Shown here piece after piece: positions 7,038-13,896 of a stretch of 17,033 nucleotides of DNA; the stretch's first letter is position 1; each line of letters opens with the position of its first letter. The translations under genes were made by a program, and so were the position numbers. The notes below the pieces were generated by a model. That model worked only from the letters and a program-made list of their open reading frames with translations, ran no database searches and was not told where the DNA came from. The stretch lies in assembly GCA_042088665.1 (NCBI GenBank), contig JBELMB010000116.1, positions 1-17,033 of the forward strand, given 5' to 3'. The DNA comes from JBELMB01 sp042088665. Its GTDB lineage: Bacteria > Pseudomonadota > Alphaproteobacteria > Rhodobacterales > Rhodobacteraceae.

Positions 7038-8228
7038 ATGAGTACACGCATGACCCTCAAGGGCCTCGAAATCACCATCATCGGCGGCGGCATCGGCGGC
7101 CTCGCATCGGCCCTGTGCCTGCGGCAGGCAGGCGCAGAGGTGCGGGTGCTCGAACAGGCCGAGGCGATCCACGAAGTGGGCGCAGGCATCCAGATCAGCC
7201 CCAATGGCTTTCGGGTGCTGGACGCGCTCGGCATGGGGGAAGAGGTGCGCGCCGTGACCCAGCCTGCCGAGGCGGTGGTGCTGCGCGACGGACGCGCGGG
7301 GCGGCAGGTGCTGCGGCTTGATCTGAGCGGGCCGGACACGCGCGGGGCCTACCGTTTCGTGCATCGCGCCGACCTGATCGAAGTGCTGGCCGCAAGGGTG
7401 CGCGACTGCGGCGTGCAGATCCGCCTGTTGCAAAAAGTGTCCGACATCGTGCCGGGCACGCGCCCGGTCATCCGTCTGGCCCATGGCGATGTGCAAAGCG
7501 CGGATCTGGTCGTCGGGGCGGACGGGTTGAACTCCGTGATACGGCCTGCGCTGAACGGGGCAGAGGTGCCGTTTTTCACCGGGCAGGTGGCCTGGCGGGC
7601 CATCGTGCCCAACAGCGCGGACCATCCGCCGGAGGCGACGGTACATATGGGACCGGGGCGCCATCTGGTCAGCTATCCCCTGCGGGGCGGCGCGCTGGTG
7701 AACCTCGTTGCCGTCGAAGAACGCAAGGCATGGGTCGCCGAAAGTTGGAGCGGCGAAGACGACGCCGCCAACCTGCGCGCCGCGTTCGCAGGCTTTGGCG
7801 GAGCGGTGCCGGCCCTTTTGAACAACGTCGAGCGGCCCGGGCTCTGGGGATTGTTCCGGCATCCGGTGGCCCGGCGCTGGCATGCGCCGGGGGTGGTGCT
7901 GCTTGGCGATGCGGCCCATCCCACGCTGCCCTTTCTGGCGCAGGGCGCGAACATGGCGCTTGAGGACGCCTGGGCGCTGACCGCGGCCCTGTCTCGAGAA
8001 GGCGCGGATCTGGAGGCACGGCTCAAGCAATTTCAGGACTGGCGGCGGGCGCGCGTGGTCCGGGTGATCGCGGCGGCCAATGGCAACGCGTGGAAATATC
8101 ACCTGCGCACCCCCGGTTTGCGGCAAGTGGCGCATCTGGGCATGGGGTTGATGGGCCGATTGATGCCGCAGCGGATGCTGGGACAATTCGACTGGCTCTA
8201 TGGATATGATGTCACGGCCCTGAACTAG
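7038..8228 (+). CDS. FAD-dependent monooxygenase (aromatic hydroxylase type)
   Basis: A 396-residue class A flavoprotein monooxygenase, which uses NAD(P)H and oxygen to hydroxylate an aromatic or related ring. Numbered from ATG 7038, the dinucleotide-binding motif is GGGIGG (16-21) with E39 ending the second strand, the DG motif is GADGLNSVIR (160-169), and the GD motif is GDAAHPTLPFLAQGANMALEDA (290-311), which contacts the FAD ribose. GAGIQISPNG (48-57) and the GAYRFVHRADL stretch suit the salicylate hydroxylase/UbiH-like group. The start is uncertain: ATG 7038 and ATG 7050 are both in frame and neither has an ideal ribosome binding site. The substrate is unknown. No partner reductase is adjacent, as expected for a one-component enzyme. 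Confidence 0.85.
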   Translation: MSTRMTLKGLEITIIGGGIGGLASALCLRQAGAEVRVLEQAEAIHEVGAGIQISPNGFRVLDALGMGEEVRAVTQPAEAVVLRDGRAGRQVLRLDLSGPDTRGAYRFVHRADLIEVLAARVRDCGVQIRLLQKVSDIVPGTRPVIRLAHGDVQSADLVVGADGLNSVIRPALNGAEVPFFTGQVAWRAIVPNSADHPPEATVHMGPGRHLVSYPLRGGALVNLVAVEERKAWVAESWSGEDDAANLRAAFAGFGGAVPALLNNVERPGLWGLFRHPVARRWHAPGVVLLGDAAHPTLPFLAQGANMALEDAWALTAALSREGADLEARLKQFQDWRRARVVRVIAAANGNAWKYHLRTPGLRQVAHLGMGLMGRLMPQRMLGQFDWLYGYDVTALN

Positions 8229-8297
8229 GCCAGCCCGCCGTTTCCGGTTGCCAACCGGCATCCAAAGGCGTCGGCTGCGCCGACACAGTTTGGTTGG

Positions 8298-8320
8298 ACC
8301 TCCCCCGGAACGGGGGAGGT
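8298..8320. repeat. GC hairpin ACCTCCCCC / GGGGGAGGT
   Basis: Bases 8298-8306 pair perfectly with 8312-8320, and G8307-C8311 may extend the stem over a GAA loop. No T-run follows, so it is either a weak terminator for the monooxygenase gene, an mRNA-end stabiliser, or a repetitive intergenic hairpin. Confidence 0.6.
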
Positions 8321-8373
8321 CGGAGCAACGGCACGTCCTGACGCTGCGCCAATGGATCGGTTTGCGCTGGACA

Positions 8374-8388
8374 CCGGTTTCAAACCGG
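8374..8388. repeat. Palindrome CCGGTTT-C-AAACCGG
   Basis: A perfect 7+1+7 inverted repeat 185 bases ahead of the xdhC start. It could be an operator for the molybdenum maturation pair, but this is only positional reasoning. Confidence 0.4.
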
Positions 8389-8572
8389 ACAGGCGGCGGC
8401 CCCAGATGCCCGTCCGACACCCGTCCAACGCCCGCACCGCTTTGCGCCGTGAAAAGTGAGCCCGGGGCGGTGGTGTCTGCCCCGGCTTGGTTCTAAGCTT
8501 TGCGCTGCGTCAGCGCGGAAAGCCATTCCGCCTGAGGCCATGTGACCTGTGACCCCCGGGGGAGAGAACGAT

Positions 8573-9541
8573 ATGGATCGGTTTGACGGCATTCCGGAAC
8601 AGGCTCTGGCCTGGCATCAGGCGGGCAAGGGCGCGGCGCTCGCCACGGTGGTGGAGACATGGGGCTCTGCCCCGCGACGGGTGGGCGCGCAACTGGCGAT
8701 TTCTGGCGACGGGGTGATCGAGGGCTCGGTCTCTGGCGGCTGTGTCGAAGGCGCGGTCATCGTCGAGGCGCTGGAGGCGCTGGAGGAGGGGGGCGCGCGG
8801 GAGCTGGAATTCGGCGTCTCGGATTCGGATGCCTTTGCCGTGGGGCTGGCCTGTGGCGGCACGATTCGTGTGCTGGTGGAACCGGTGGGCTCGACGATGC
8901 CCTTGCCGCTGCTCGAGGAACTGGTGGCCGCGCGTGCAGCGCGGCGCCCGGCGGCCTATGTGGTCGACCTCGACAAAGGCACGCGGAGACTGGTCGAAAC
9001 GGGATTCGAGGCGCGGTTTCGCATGGACCGCTCCGGCTTTGAGCCCGACAGTCGCGTGTTTGTGGGCGTGCACAACCCGCCGCTGCGGCTGATCGTGGTG
9101 GGGGCGGTGCACATCGCACAGGCGCTTGTGCCGATGGCACGGATTGCGGGCTATGATCCGGTGATCATCGACCCGCGCGAAGCCTTTGGGTCCGACGCCC
9201 GCTTTCCGGGGGAACGGATCCTGCACGACTGGCCCGACGAGGCGGTGGATGCGCTGGGGCTGGACAGCCGCACGGCGCTGGTGCTGCTGACCCATGATCC
9301 AAAGCTGGATGATCCGGCGCTGGAGCGCGCGCTGCGCTCTGGGTGTTTCTACATCGGCGCGCTGGGGTCGACGCGGACCCATGGCAAGCGCATCACGCGG
9401 CTCGAAGCGGCGGGCTTTTCCGAAGCCGAGATCGCGCGCATTCACGGGCCGATCGGTCTGGACATCGGGGCGTCGGGTCCGGCGGAAATTGCCGTATCGG
9501 TTCTGGGTGAGATGACGCGTGTCTTGCGGAGGGGCGCGTGA
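8573..9541 (+). CDS. XdhC-family molybdenum hydroxylase maturation factor
   Basis: A 322-residue protein of the XdhC/CoxI family. XdhC binds the molybdenum cofactor, promotes its sulfuration and delivers it to xanthine dehydrogenase-type enzymes in the cytoplasm. The start at ATG 8573 follows GGGGGAG with an ideal gap; an upstream in-frame GTG at 8549 lies before that site. The N-terminal domain shows ETWGSAPRRVGAQL (28-41) and SVSGGCVEGAV (52-62) with the conserved Cys57. The C-terminal Rossmann-like domain starts at LRLIVVGAVHIAQAL and ends with GALGSTRTHGKR and PIGLDIGASGPAEIAVSVL, both family signatures. The last four bases overlap the GTG start of the next gene (GTGA), indicating a tightly coupled pair. 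No molybdenum hydroxylase structural gene is in view. Confidence 0.88.
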   Translation: MDRFDGIPEQALAWHQAGKGAALATVVETWGSAPRRVGAQLAISGDGVIEGSVSGGCVEGAVIVEALEALEEGGARELEFGVSDSDAFAVGLACGGTIRVLVEPVGSTMPLPLLEELVAARAARRPAAYVVDLDKGTRRLVETGFEARFRMDRSGFEPDSRVFVGVHNPPLRLIVVGAVHIAQALVPMARIAGYDPVIIDPREAFGSDARFPGERILHDWPDEAVDALGLDSRTALVLLTHDPKLDDPALERALRSGCFYIGALGSTRTHGKRITRLEAAGFSEAEIARIHGPIGLDIGASGPAEIAVSVLGEMTRVLRRGA

Positions 9542-10530
9542 ACTTCGGGGTGGTCCCGGTGGCGGAGGCGGACGGCGCGATCCTCGCGCATTCCGTGGCC
9601 GCCGGTGCAAGGCGGCTCAAGAAGGGGCGCGTGTTGGTGGCGGAGGACCTCGCGGTGTTGCAGGCTGCGGGGGTCGAGACCCTTACCGTGGCGCGGCTGG
9701 AAGCCGGGGACATGGGCGAGGACGCCGCCGCGGCGCGGCTGGCCATGGCGCTGGTGCCGGACCCGGAGCGGGCCGGTTTGCGCCTTGGGCAGGCGGCCAC
9801 GGGCCGGGTGAACGTCTACGCCGAGGCGCCGGGCGTGATCGAAGTGCTGGCGGACCGCATCCATGCCCTGAACGCGCTGCATCCGATGATCACCGTGGCC
9901 ACGGTTCCGCCCTGGCAGCGGGTGGCGGACCGCAGTCTGGTCGCGACGGTGAAGATCATCGCTTATGCCGTGCCGGAAGCGGCGCTGGAGGCGGCCTGTC
10001 TGGCCGGGCAGGGGGCCTTGAGACTGCGCCGGGTGGTCTGTACGCAGGCCGATCTGATCCAGACGCGGGTCAGCGCCGATGAGACCGGCGCCAAGGGACA
10101 TGCCGTGACGCGCGACCGGTTGGACAGGCTCGATGTGGGCTTGGGGGCGCTGACCATGGTCGATCATCAGGTCGCGCCGCTGGCAGCCGCCTTGTCGGAG
10201 AGTGGCGCGGAGGCCCTGCTGATCCTGACCGGCTCTGCCACGTCGGATCTGCGCGACGTGGCACCCGAAGCCGTGCGCGCGGCCGGTGGCCGGGTGGCGC
10301 ATTTCGGGATGCCTGTGGATCCTGGCAACCTGTTGTTTTTTGGCGATCTGGAAGGGCGGCCGGTCATCGGCCTGCCGGGCTGCGCGCGGTCTCCCGCCTT
10401 GAACGGGGCGGATTGGGTTCTGGAACGGCTCTTGTGCGGCGTTCCTGTTCGCCCGGAAGATGTGGCGCGTATGGGGGTCGGCGGGCTGTTGAAGGAGATC
10501 CCGGTGCGCGGACGGTTGCGCGAAGCCTGA
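9538..10530 (+). CDS. Molybdopterin-binding (MoCF domain) protein
   Basis: A 330-residue protein starting at GTG 9538, with GGAGGGG just ahead and a 4-base overlap with xdhC. The N-terminal part (FGVVPVAEADGAILAHS, KKGRVLVAEDLAVLQAAGV, LEAGDMGED) resembles MoeA-type domains. The C-terminal MoCF domain carries LTGSATSDLRDVAP (230-243), GMPVDPGNLLFFGD (257-270) and GLPGCARSPALNG (278-290), motifs of molybdopterin-binding proteins. In many alphaproteobacteria the same protein continues into a MobA-like nucleotidyltransferase that makes the cytosine dinucleotide cofactor; here it stops after the usual linker GVGGLLKEIPVRG (313-325). The role inferred is to bind or hand over the cofactor for a xanthine dehydrogenase or CO dehydrogenase-like enzyme. 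Confidence 0.82.
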   Translation: MNFGVVPVAEADGAILAHSVAAGARRLKKGRVLVAEDLAVLQAAGVETLTVARLEAGDMGEDAAAARLAMALVPDPERAGLRLGQAATGRVNVYAEAPGVIEVLADRIHALNALHPMITVATVPPWQRVADRSLVATVKIIAYAVPEAALEAACLAGQGALRLRRVVCTQADLIQTRVSADETGAKGHAVTRDRLDRLDVGLGALTMVDHQVAPLAAALSESGAEALLILTGSATSDLRDVAPEAVRAAGGRVAHFGMPVDPGNLLFFGDLEGRPVIGLPGCARSPALNGADWVLERLLCGVPVRPEDVARMGVGGLLKEIPVRGRLREA

Positions 10531-10602
10531 GCGCATCTGAATTGGCTTGTGTCACGTGTGGCGTGCTTGGCTGGCGGCGCGTTGGTTGATCTGCGTCAGG
10601 TG

Positions 10603-10654
10603 CTGGGGGTTTCACACCCCCAGACCCCCGTGGAGTATTTCTGAAACAAAGAAG
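10603..10654. repeat. Intergenic hairpin element of Rhodobacteraceae style
   Basis: CTGGGGGT (10603-10610) pairs perfectly with ACCCCCAG (10616-10623) around TTCAC, followed by a short CCCCCGTGGAGTATTT tail and an A-rich stretch. I recall similar hairpin-plus-GAGTATTT elements between genes in many Roseobacter genomes. It lies between two convergent genes and may end transcripts or stabilise mRNA ends. Confidence 0.5.
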
Positions 10655-10691
10655 CCTGTTGCGGTCGCTTGCGGCGCGGAATGCTGAGAGG

Positions 10692-11288
10692 TCAGGGCGC
10701 GCGGGCGATGAGATCTATAAGGGCGGAAGGCCCGCTGTGGCCGGGCCCTTCGGCGAGGGTCTTTTCATAGCTGGCGAGGCGCAGGATGTGCAGGTCGGCA
10801 AAGGCCTCTTGCAGCAAGTCGGCTGTGTACATGTGCTCCGGCGCCTTGGAGCCGCCTGTGCCATTTGCGATCTGCTCGGGCGTGTAGCCCGTGAGCATCA
10901 GCAACCCGCCCGGGGCCAGCGCGCGTTGCAGCCCTGCAAATACGGTGCGGCGCGTGTCGGGGGCAAGAAACTGGATGAAGGCGGCAAGCACGATGTCGTA
11001 GCGCTTTGCCTCCCAATCCCATGTCGTAATGTCGCCCTGCTGCAAATCTGGTGTGACACCGTGGTGTTTGGCGAGGCGGGCGGCCTTTTCCAGCGCAACG
11101 GAGCTTGCGTCGAAGCCGGTGACGCTGCATCCGCGTTTGGCCAGCCAGACCGCGTTTCGGCCTTCTCCCTCTGCCACGCACAGCACGCTGGCGCCGGGGG
11201 TGACGAATCCTGCGTGGTCTTCGAGAAAGACCGTCGGGGCCGTGCCGAAGAGATACTCTTCGCGCTGGTAGCGGGCATCCCAATCCAT
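10692..11288 (-). CDS. Class I SAM-dependent methyltransferase
   Basis: A 198-residue cytoplasmic protein with a Rossmann methyltransferase fold. The start is ATG 11288 (MDWDARYQREEYLFG), supported by GGGGAG 8-9 bases ahead; the frame is open further upstream but that part overlaps the infC terminator. Motif I is VLCVAEGEGRNAVWLAKRG (35-53), which binds S-adenosylmethionine, and D60 in VTGFDAS should contact the adenosine ribose. YDIVLAAFIQFL and LAPGGLLMLTGY are motifs III-IV and the post-motif strand. It resembles the TehB/thiopurine methyltransferase group, whose members methylate small or toxic molecules, but the substrate is unknown. It is transcribed in the same direction as infC, behind a terminator, so it probably needs its own promoter. 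Confidence 0.85.
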   Translation of the reverse strand: MDWDARYQREEYLFGTAPTVFLEDHAGFVTPGASVLCVAEGEGRNAVWLAKRGCSVTGFDASSVALEKAARLAKHHGVTPDLQQGDITTWDWEAKRYDIVLAAFIQFLAPDTRRTVFAGLQRALAPGGLLMLTGYTPEQIANGTGGSKAPEHMYTADLLQEAFADLHILRLASYEKTLAEGPGHSGPSALIDLIARAP

Positions 11289-11337
11289 CGTCAAACTCCC
11301 CCCTGTCCGATGGGACCCGGTTGGGTCCGAAAACGGC

Positions 11338-11362
11338 AAAAACCCGCCAGCGGGCGGGTTTT
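11338..11362 (-). terminator. Intrinsic terminator after infC
   Basis: AAAACCCGCC (11339-11348) pairs perfectly with GGCGGGTTTT (11353-11362) around a 4-base loop. Read leftward it ends in five T (11338-11342), placing it 145 bases beyond the infC stop and 50 bases ahead of the methyltransferase start. Its A/T-flanked symmetry could also work rightward. Confidence 0.85.
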
Positions 11363-11406
11363 CTATCTGCTGGGCCGGCACGCGCCCAATGTTTCGGGGC
11401 GCCCGC

Positions 11407-11431
11407 CTTGGCCGTCCATCTTGGCCGTCCA
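11407..11431. repeat. Short direct repeat CTTGGCCGTCCA
   Basis: Two perfect 12-base copies at 11407-11418 and 11420-11431, one base apart, in the untranslated stretch between infC and its terminator. Probably a small local duplication. Confidence 0.6.
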
Positions 11432-11506
11432 AATTCTCTGGCCATCTCATCGGGCCCGATCCGTTCACTGCCGGTTGCAATTGACCGGGCTCTGAACGAC
11501 CCCTGC

Positions 11507-12055
11507 TTACTTGGCCGGCGCCGGCCCGATCATCATGACCATCTGGCGGCCTTCCATTTTCGGCATGTTCTCGATCTTGCCGATTTCCTTGACGTCCTCC
11601 GCCACACGTTCAAGCAGCTCGCGACCAAGGTTCTGGTGCGCCATTTCGCGTCCACGAAAGCGCAGCGTCACCTTCACCTTGTCGCCGTTCTCAAGGAACT
11701 TGAACACGTTGCGCATCTTCACTTCGTAGTCATGGGTGTCCGTGTTGGGACGGAACTTCACTTCCTTGACCTCGATGATCTTCTGCTTCTTGCGGGCTTC
11801 GGACTCACGTTTCTGCTGTTCGTATTTGAACTTGCCGTGGTCCATGATCTTGCAGACCGGCGGCGCGGCGTTCGGAGAGATCTCAACCAGATCCAAACCG
11901 GCGCGTTCAGCAAGTTCGAGGGCGCGGGACGGCGTGACCACCCCGACGTTTTCCCCTTCGGCGCCGATAAGGCGGATTTCAGGAGCCCGGATGCGATCAT
12001 TGATGCGTGGGCCAGTGTCGCGCGTGGGCGGCGCATTGTGGGGTCTGCGGGCTAT
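11507..12055 (-). CDS. infC: Translation initiation factor IF-3, AUA start
   Basis: A 182-residue IF3, which binds the 30S subunit, checks start-codon pairing with initiator tRNA and prevents premature joining of the 50S subunit. The N-domain includes RINDRIRAPEIRLIG (17-31), VGVVTPSRALELAERAGLDLVEI and PPVCKIMDHGKFKYEQQ; a basic linker (ARKKQKIIEVKEVKFRP) leads to the C-domain ending MVMMIGPAPAK. Between the in-frame stop at 12101-12103 and residue 39 there is no ATG, GTG, TTG or CTG. AAGGAG at 12063-12068 lies 7 bases ahead of ATA at 12053-12055, which begins MARRPHNAPP, the N-terminus I expect in this family. Starting at the first GTG (11941) would delete conserved sequence. A rare start codon is the known basis of IF3 self-repression (AUU in E. 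coli). A promoter lies just upstream. Confidence 0.93.
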   Translation of the reverse strand: MARRPHNAPPTRDTGPRINDRIRAPEIRLIGAEGENVGVVTPSRALELAERAGLDLVEISPNAAPPVCKIMDHGKFKYEQQKRESEARKKQKIIEVKEVKFRPNTDTHDYEVKMRNVFKFLENGDKVKVTLRFRGREMAHQNLGRELLERVAEDVKEIGKIENMPKMEGRQMVMMIGPAPAK

Positions 12056-12062
12056 TGGAATG

Positions 12063-12068
12063 CTCCTT
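12063..12068 (-). promoter_or_regulatory. infC ribosome binding site
   Basis: AAGGAG, read on the minus strand, matches the anti-Shine-Dalgarno sequence strongly and sits 7 bases ahead of the ATA at 12055. It is too close (1 base) to the ATT at 12061, so it decides in favour of ATA as the start. Confidence 0.8.
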
Positions 12069-12090
12069 GGTGCAGTTTTGTCAGGTGAGC

Positions 12091-12119
12091 AAGATAAGCT
12101 TCACCGCGAATCGTTTCAA
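12091..12119 (-). promoter_or_regulatory. Sigma-70 type promoter of infC
   Basis: Read on the minus strand, TTGAAA (12114-12119, 5 of 6 to TTGACA) and TATCTT (12091-12096, 4 of 6 to TATAAT) are separated by exactly 17 bases. Transcription would begin near 12084, leaving a leader of about 30 bases before the infC start. Confidence 0.6.
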
Positions 12120-12253
12120 GCGGCAAATCTATGCCGGTGACGCCTATTGTGGTGGTTTCCCCTTGCCTACGCTGCAGTGCAGCGGCACACCTGCTGCGAG
12201 AGGCGTGGCTTTTGCGACGCCGTGATAGGTGTGAATGTGAAGGGGCCCGCGCG

Positions 12254-13540
12254 ATGGGAAAGCAGATTTTGGCAGTTTTGGCCGTGGTGGCGGCGGTCGG
12301 GGCATATCTCTGGGTGACGTCGCAGCCGCCGGAGGCGCCGGCAGAGGCACCCGTGGCCGTTGCCGCGCCGGAGGCCGAACCCGAGGTGGCCGAAGAGACC
12401 GCGAGCGCGGTGGCAGATGATGCCGCGGCCAGCGATACGACCGAAGCGGAGGACGCCATGAGCACCGCCGCCGAGACCGTGGAAGAAGCGGCAACCGCCG
12501 CAGCAGAAGCCGTCAACGCTGCCGCCGAAGAGGCGGCCAGCGCCGTGACCGAAGCCGCCAGCGAAGCCCAGGCCGCGGTCAACGAGGCCGTGGATGCAGC
12601 AACCGATGCAGCGGCAGATGCCGTGGCTGACGTGGCATCCGGCGCCTCCACTGTGGCGGAAGCGGCAGCCGCCGCTGGTGAGACCGCGCTTGAGGCGGCG
12701 AACACGGCGTTGGAAGAGGCCTCCGACGCGGCTTCCGGCACGCTGGATGCCTTGACCGGGACCGCGACGGAAGCCACTGAAGCGGTGACCGAGACTGCGG
12801 CGGAAGCCACTGAAGCGGTGACCGAAACCGCGACGGAGGCCACTGAAGCGGTGACCGAGACCGCGGCGGAAGCTACTGAAGCGGTGACAGATACCGCGAC
12901 GGAAGCCACTGAAGCGGTGACCGAGACTGCGGCGGAAGCCACTGAGGCGGCGACCGAGACCGCAGTGGAAGCGACTGAGGCGGTGACCGAGACCGCAGTG
13001 GAAGCGACTGAGGCGGTGACCGAGACCGCAGTGGAAGCGACTGAGGCGGCTACCGAGGTTGCGGCGGAAGCGACCGAGGCGGCGACCGAGACCGCAGTGG
13101 AAGCGACTGAGGCGGTGACCGAGACCGCGGCGGAAGCGACCGAGGCGGTGACCGAGACCGCGGCGGAAGCGACCGAGGCGGCTACCGAGGTTGCGGCGGA
13201 AGCCACTGAAGCGGCGACCGAGACTGCGGCGGAAGCCACTGAAGCGGCGACCGAGACCGCGGCGGAAGCCACTGAAGCGGCGACCGAGACTGCAACGGAA
13301 GCGACCGAGACGGCGACTGAAACCGCAGCAGAAGCGACCGAAGCTGCCACCGACGTCGACATCCTCGATCTGCTGACAGTCGAAGGCTTCGATTTCGACA
13401 AGGTCGCCACCTATATCGAGGGCTCTGAGCTCAACGTCCTTGCAAAGACTGCGGCCAAGACCCTGCTGGATCAGGCCAAGGCGAACCCGGACACCCTGCA
13501 AGCCACTCTGGATGGCCTGAAGGAGGCGCTTGGGCTCTGA
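12254..13540 (+). CDS. Membrane-anchored acidic 11-residue-repeat protein
   Basis: A 428-residue protein I cannot name. ATG 12254 follows GAAGGGG at 12239-12245. Residues 4-21 (QILAVLAVVAAVGAYLWV) form one membrane segment behind Lys3, with no cleavage or lipid site, so the rest should face the periplasm. Residues 22-167 are Ala/Glu/Pro-rich, then Ala/Glu/Asp-rich and helical. Residues 168-365 are 18 copies of an 11-residue unit, consensus TETAAEATEAV. There is no Lys, Arg or His between residues 4 and 382, so the shaft is highly acidic. The last 63 residues (TDVDILDLLTVEGFDFDKV to the end) are a different domain with ordinary composition. It diverges from infC and ends at its own terminator. 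A helical spacer or tether is the simplest reading; phasin-like or LEA-like roles are alternatives. Confidence 0.75.
   Translation: MGKQILAVLAVVAAVGAYLWVTSQPPEAPAEAPVAVAAPEAEPEVAEETASAVADDAAASDTTEAEDAMSTAAETVEEAATAAAEAVNAAAEEAASAVTEAASEAQAAVNEAVDAATDAAADAVADVASGASTVAEAAAAAGETALEAANTALEEASDAASGTLDALTGTATEATEAVTETAAEATEAVTETATEATEAVTETAAEATEAVTDTATEATEAVTETAAEATEAATETAVEATEAVTETAVEATEAVTETAVEATEAATEVAAEATEAATETAVEATEAVTETAAEATEAVTETAAEATEAATEVAAEATEAATETAAEATEAATETAAEATEAATETATEATETATETAAEATEAATDVDILDLLTVEGFDFDKVATYIEGSELNVLAKTAAKTLLDQAKANPDTLQATLDGLKEALGL
12755..13348 (+). repeat. 33-bp tandem repeat, 18 units, in frame
   Basis: Eighteen adjacent 33-base units encode the 11-residue repeats. 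Units differ mostly at third codon positions and form blocks: units 7, 8, 9 and 11 share the AVEATEA version with nearly the same codons, and the TEVAAEATEAA version recurs as units 10 and 14. This pattern suggests duplication of one to four units at a time and continuing length change. Confidence 0.9.
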
Positions 13541-13569
13541 GCCACAAGAGGCCATAGCCACGACCATCT

Positions 13570-13599
13570 AACCGCCGCGCCTCACCGCGCGGCGGTTTT
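13570..13599 (+). terminator. Intrinsic terminator after the repeat protein gene
   Basis: AACCGCCGCGC (13570-13580) pairs perfectly with GCGCGGCGGTT (13587-13597) around a 6-base loop, followed by TTTT (13596-13599). It lies 30 bases past the stop codon. Confidence 0.88.
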
Positions 13600-13800
13600 C
13601 GTTCGCCGTACGAAACCGCGTGGCGGCCTTTGACATGAAAGAGGTACTGCGCCGAACCTGCCCGGCATGAGGGCCCCCGCGCAAAAGCAGGGGGGCATCT
13701 GAATATGGAAAGACGTCAACGGGCCGAGAGGCTCTTTCGTTCAGGGTCACATCAGCACACCCGCGACCCAAGGATCAGGCCCAGACCTCGCCTGCACCAC

Positions 13801-13834
13801 AAAAACGGGCGGCGGCCCCTCAAAACCACCGCCC
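13801..13834 (-). terminator. Possible terminator after cpdB
   Basis: Read leftward, GGGCGG (13829-13834) can pair with CCGCCC (13807-13812) around a 16-base loop, followed one base later by five T (13801-13805). The stem is short and the loop long, so this is tentative. The rest of 13600-13896 holds no gene I can support. Confidence 0.35.
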
Positions 13835-13896
13835 AGATCCATCACCACACAGCCTTGCCTTCAAAAAAAGGCCCGGACAGGCGCGCGTTCACGCCA

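Larger units (their letters stand above)
8229..8572. other. Intergenic region with two hairpins
   Basis: This 344-base gap lies between the monooxygenase and XdhC genes, both rightward. It contains a strong GC hairpin at 8298-8320 and a palindrome at 8374-8388. I see no credible gene. A promoter for the xdhC pair is expected but not obvious. Confidence 0.5.

Noticed and set aside
4938..10530. A CO dehydrogenase (cox) gene cluster
   Set aside because: A MoxR ATPase, XdhC and molybdopterin protein are present, but no CoxL, CoxM, CoxS or CoxE gene is, dksA and the monooxygenase lie between them, and the ATPase is on the opposite strand.
6939..10536. Several 360-490-residue minus-strand frames opposite the monooxygenase, XdhC and molybdopterin genes
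   Set aside because: They are antisense shadows of plus-strand genes with clear motifs and ribosome binding sites.
12755..13348. Regular repeats that might be a CRISPR array
   Set aside because: The units are contiguous, in frame and have no unique spacers; no cas genes are nearby.
12052..13567. Two long minus-strand open frames (about 450 residues each) across the repeat gene
   Set aside because: They arise because the 33-base unit lacks stops in several frames. The translations are monotonous (SVAASVASAAV, or Gly/Arg-rich) and the plus frame has the ribosome binding site, membrane anchor and unique C-terminal domain.
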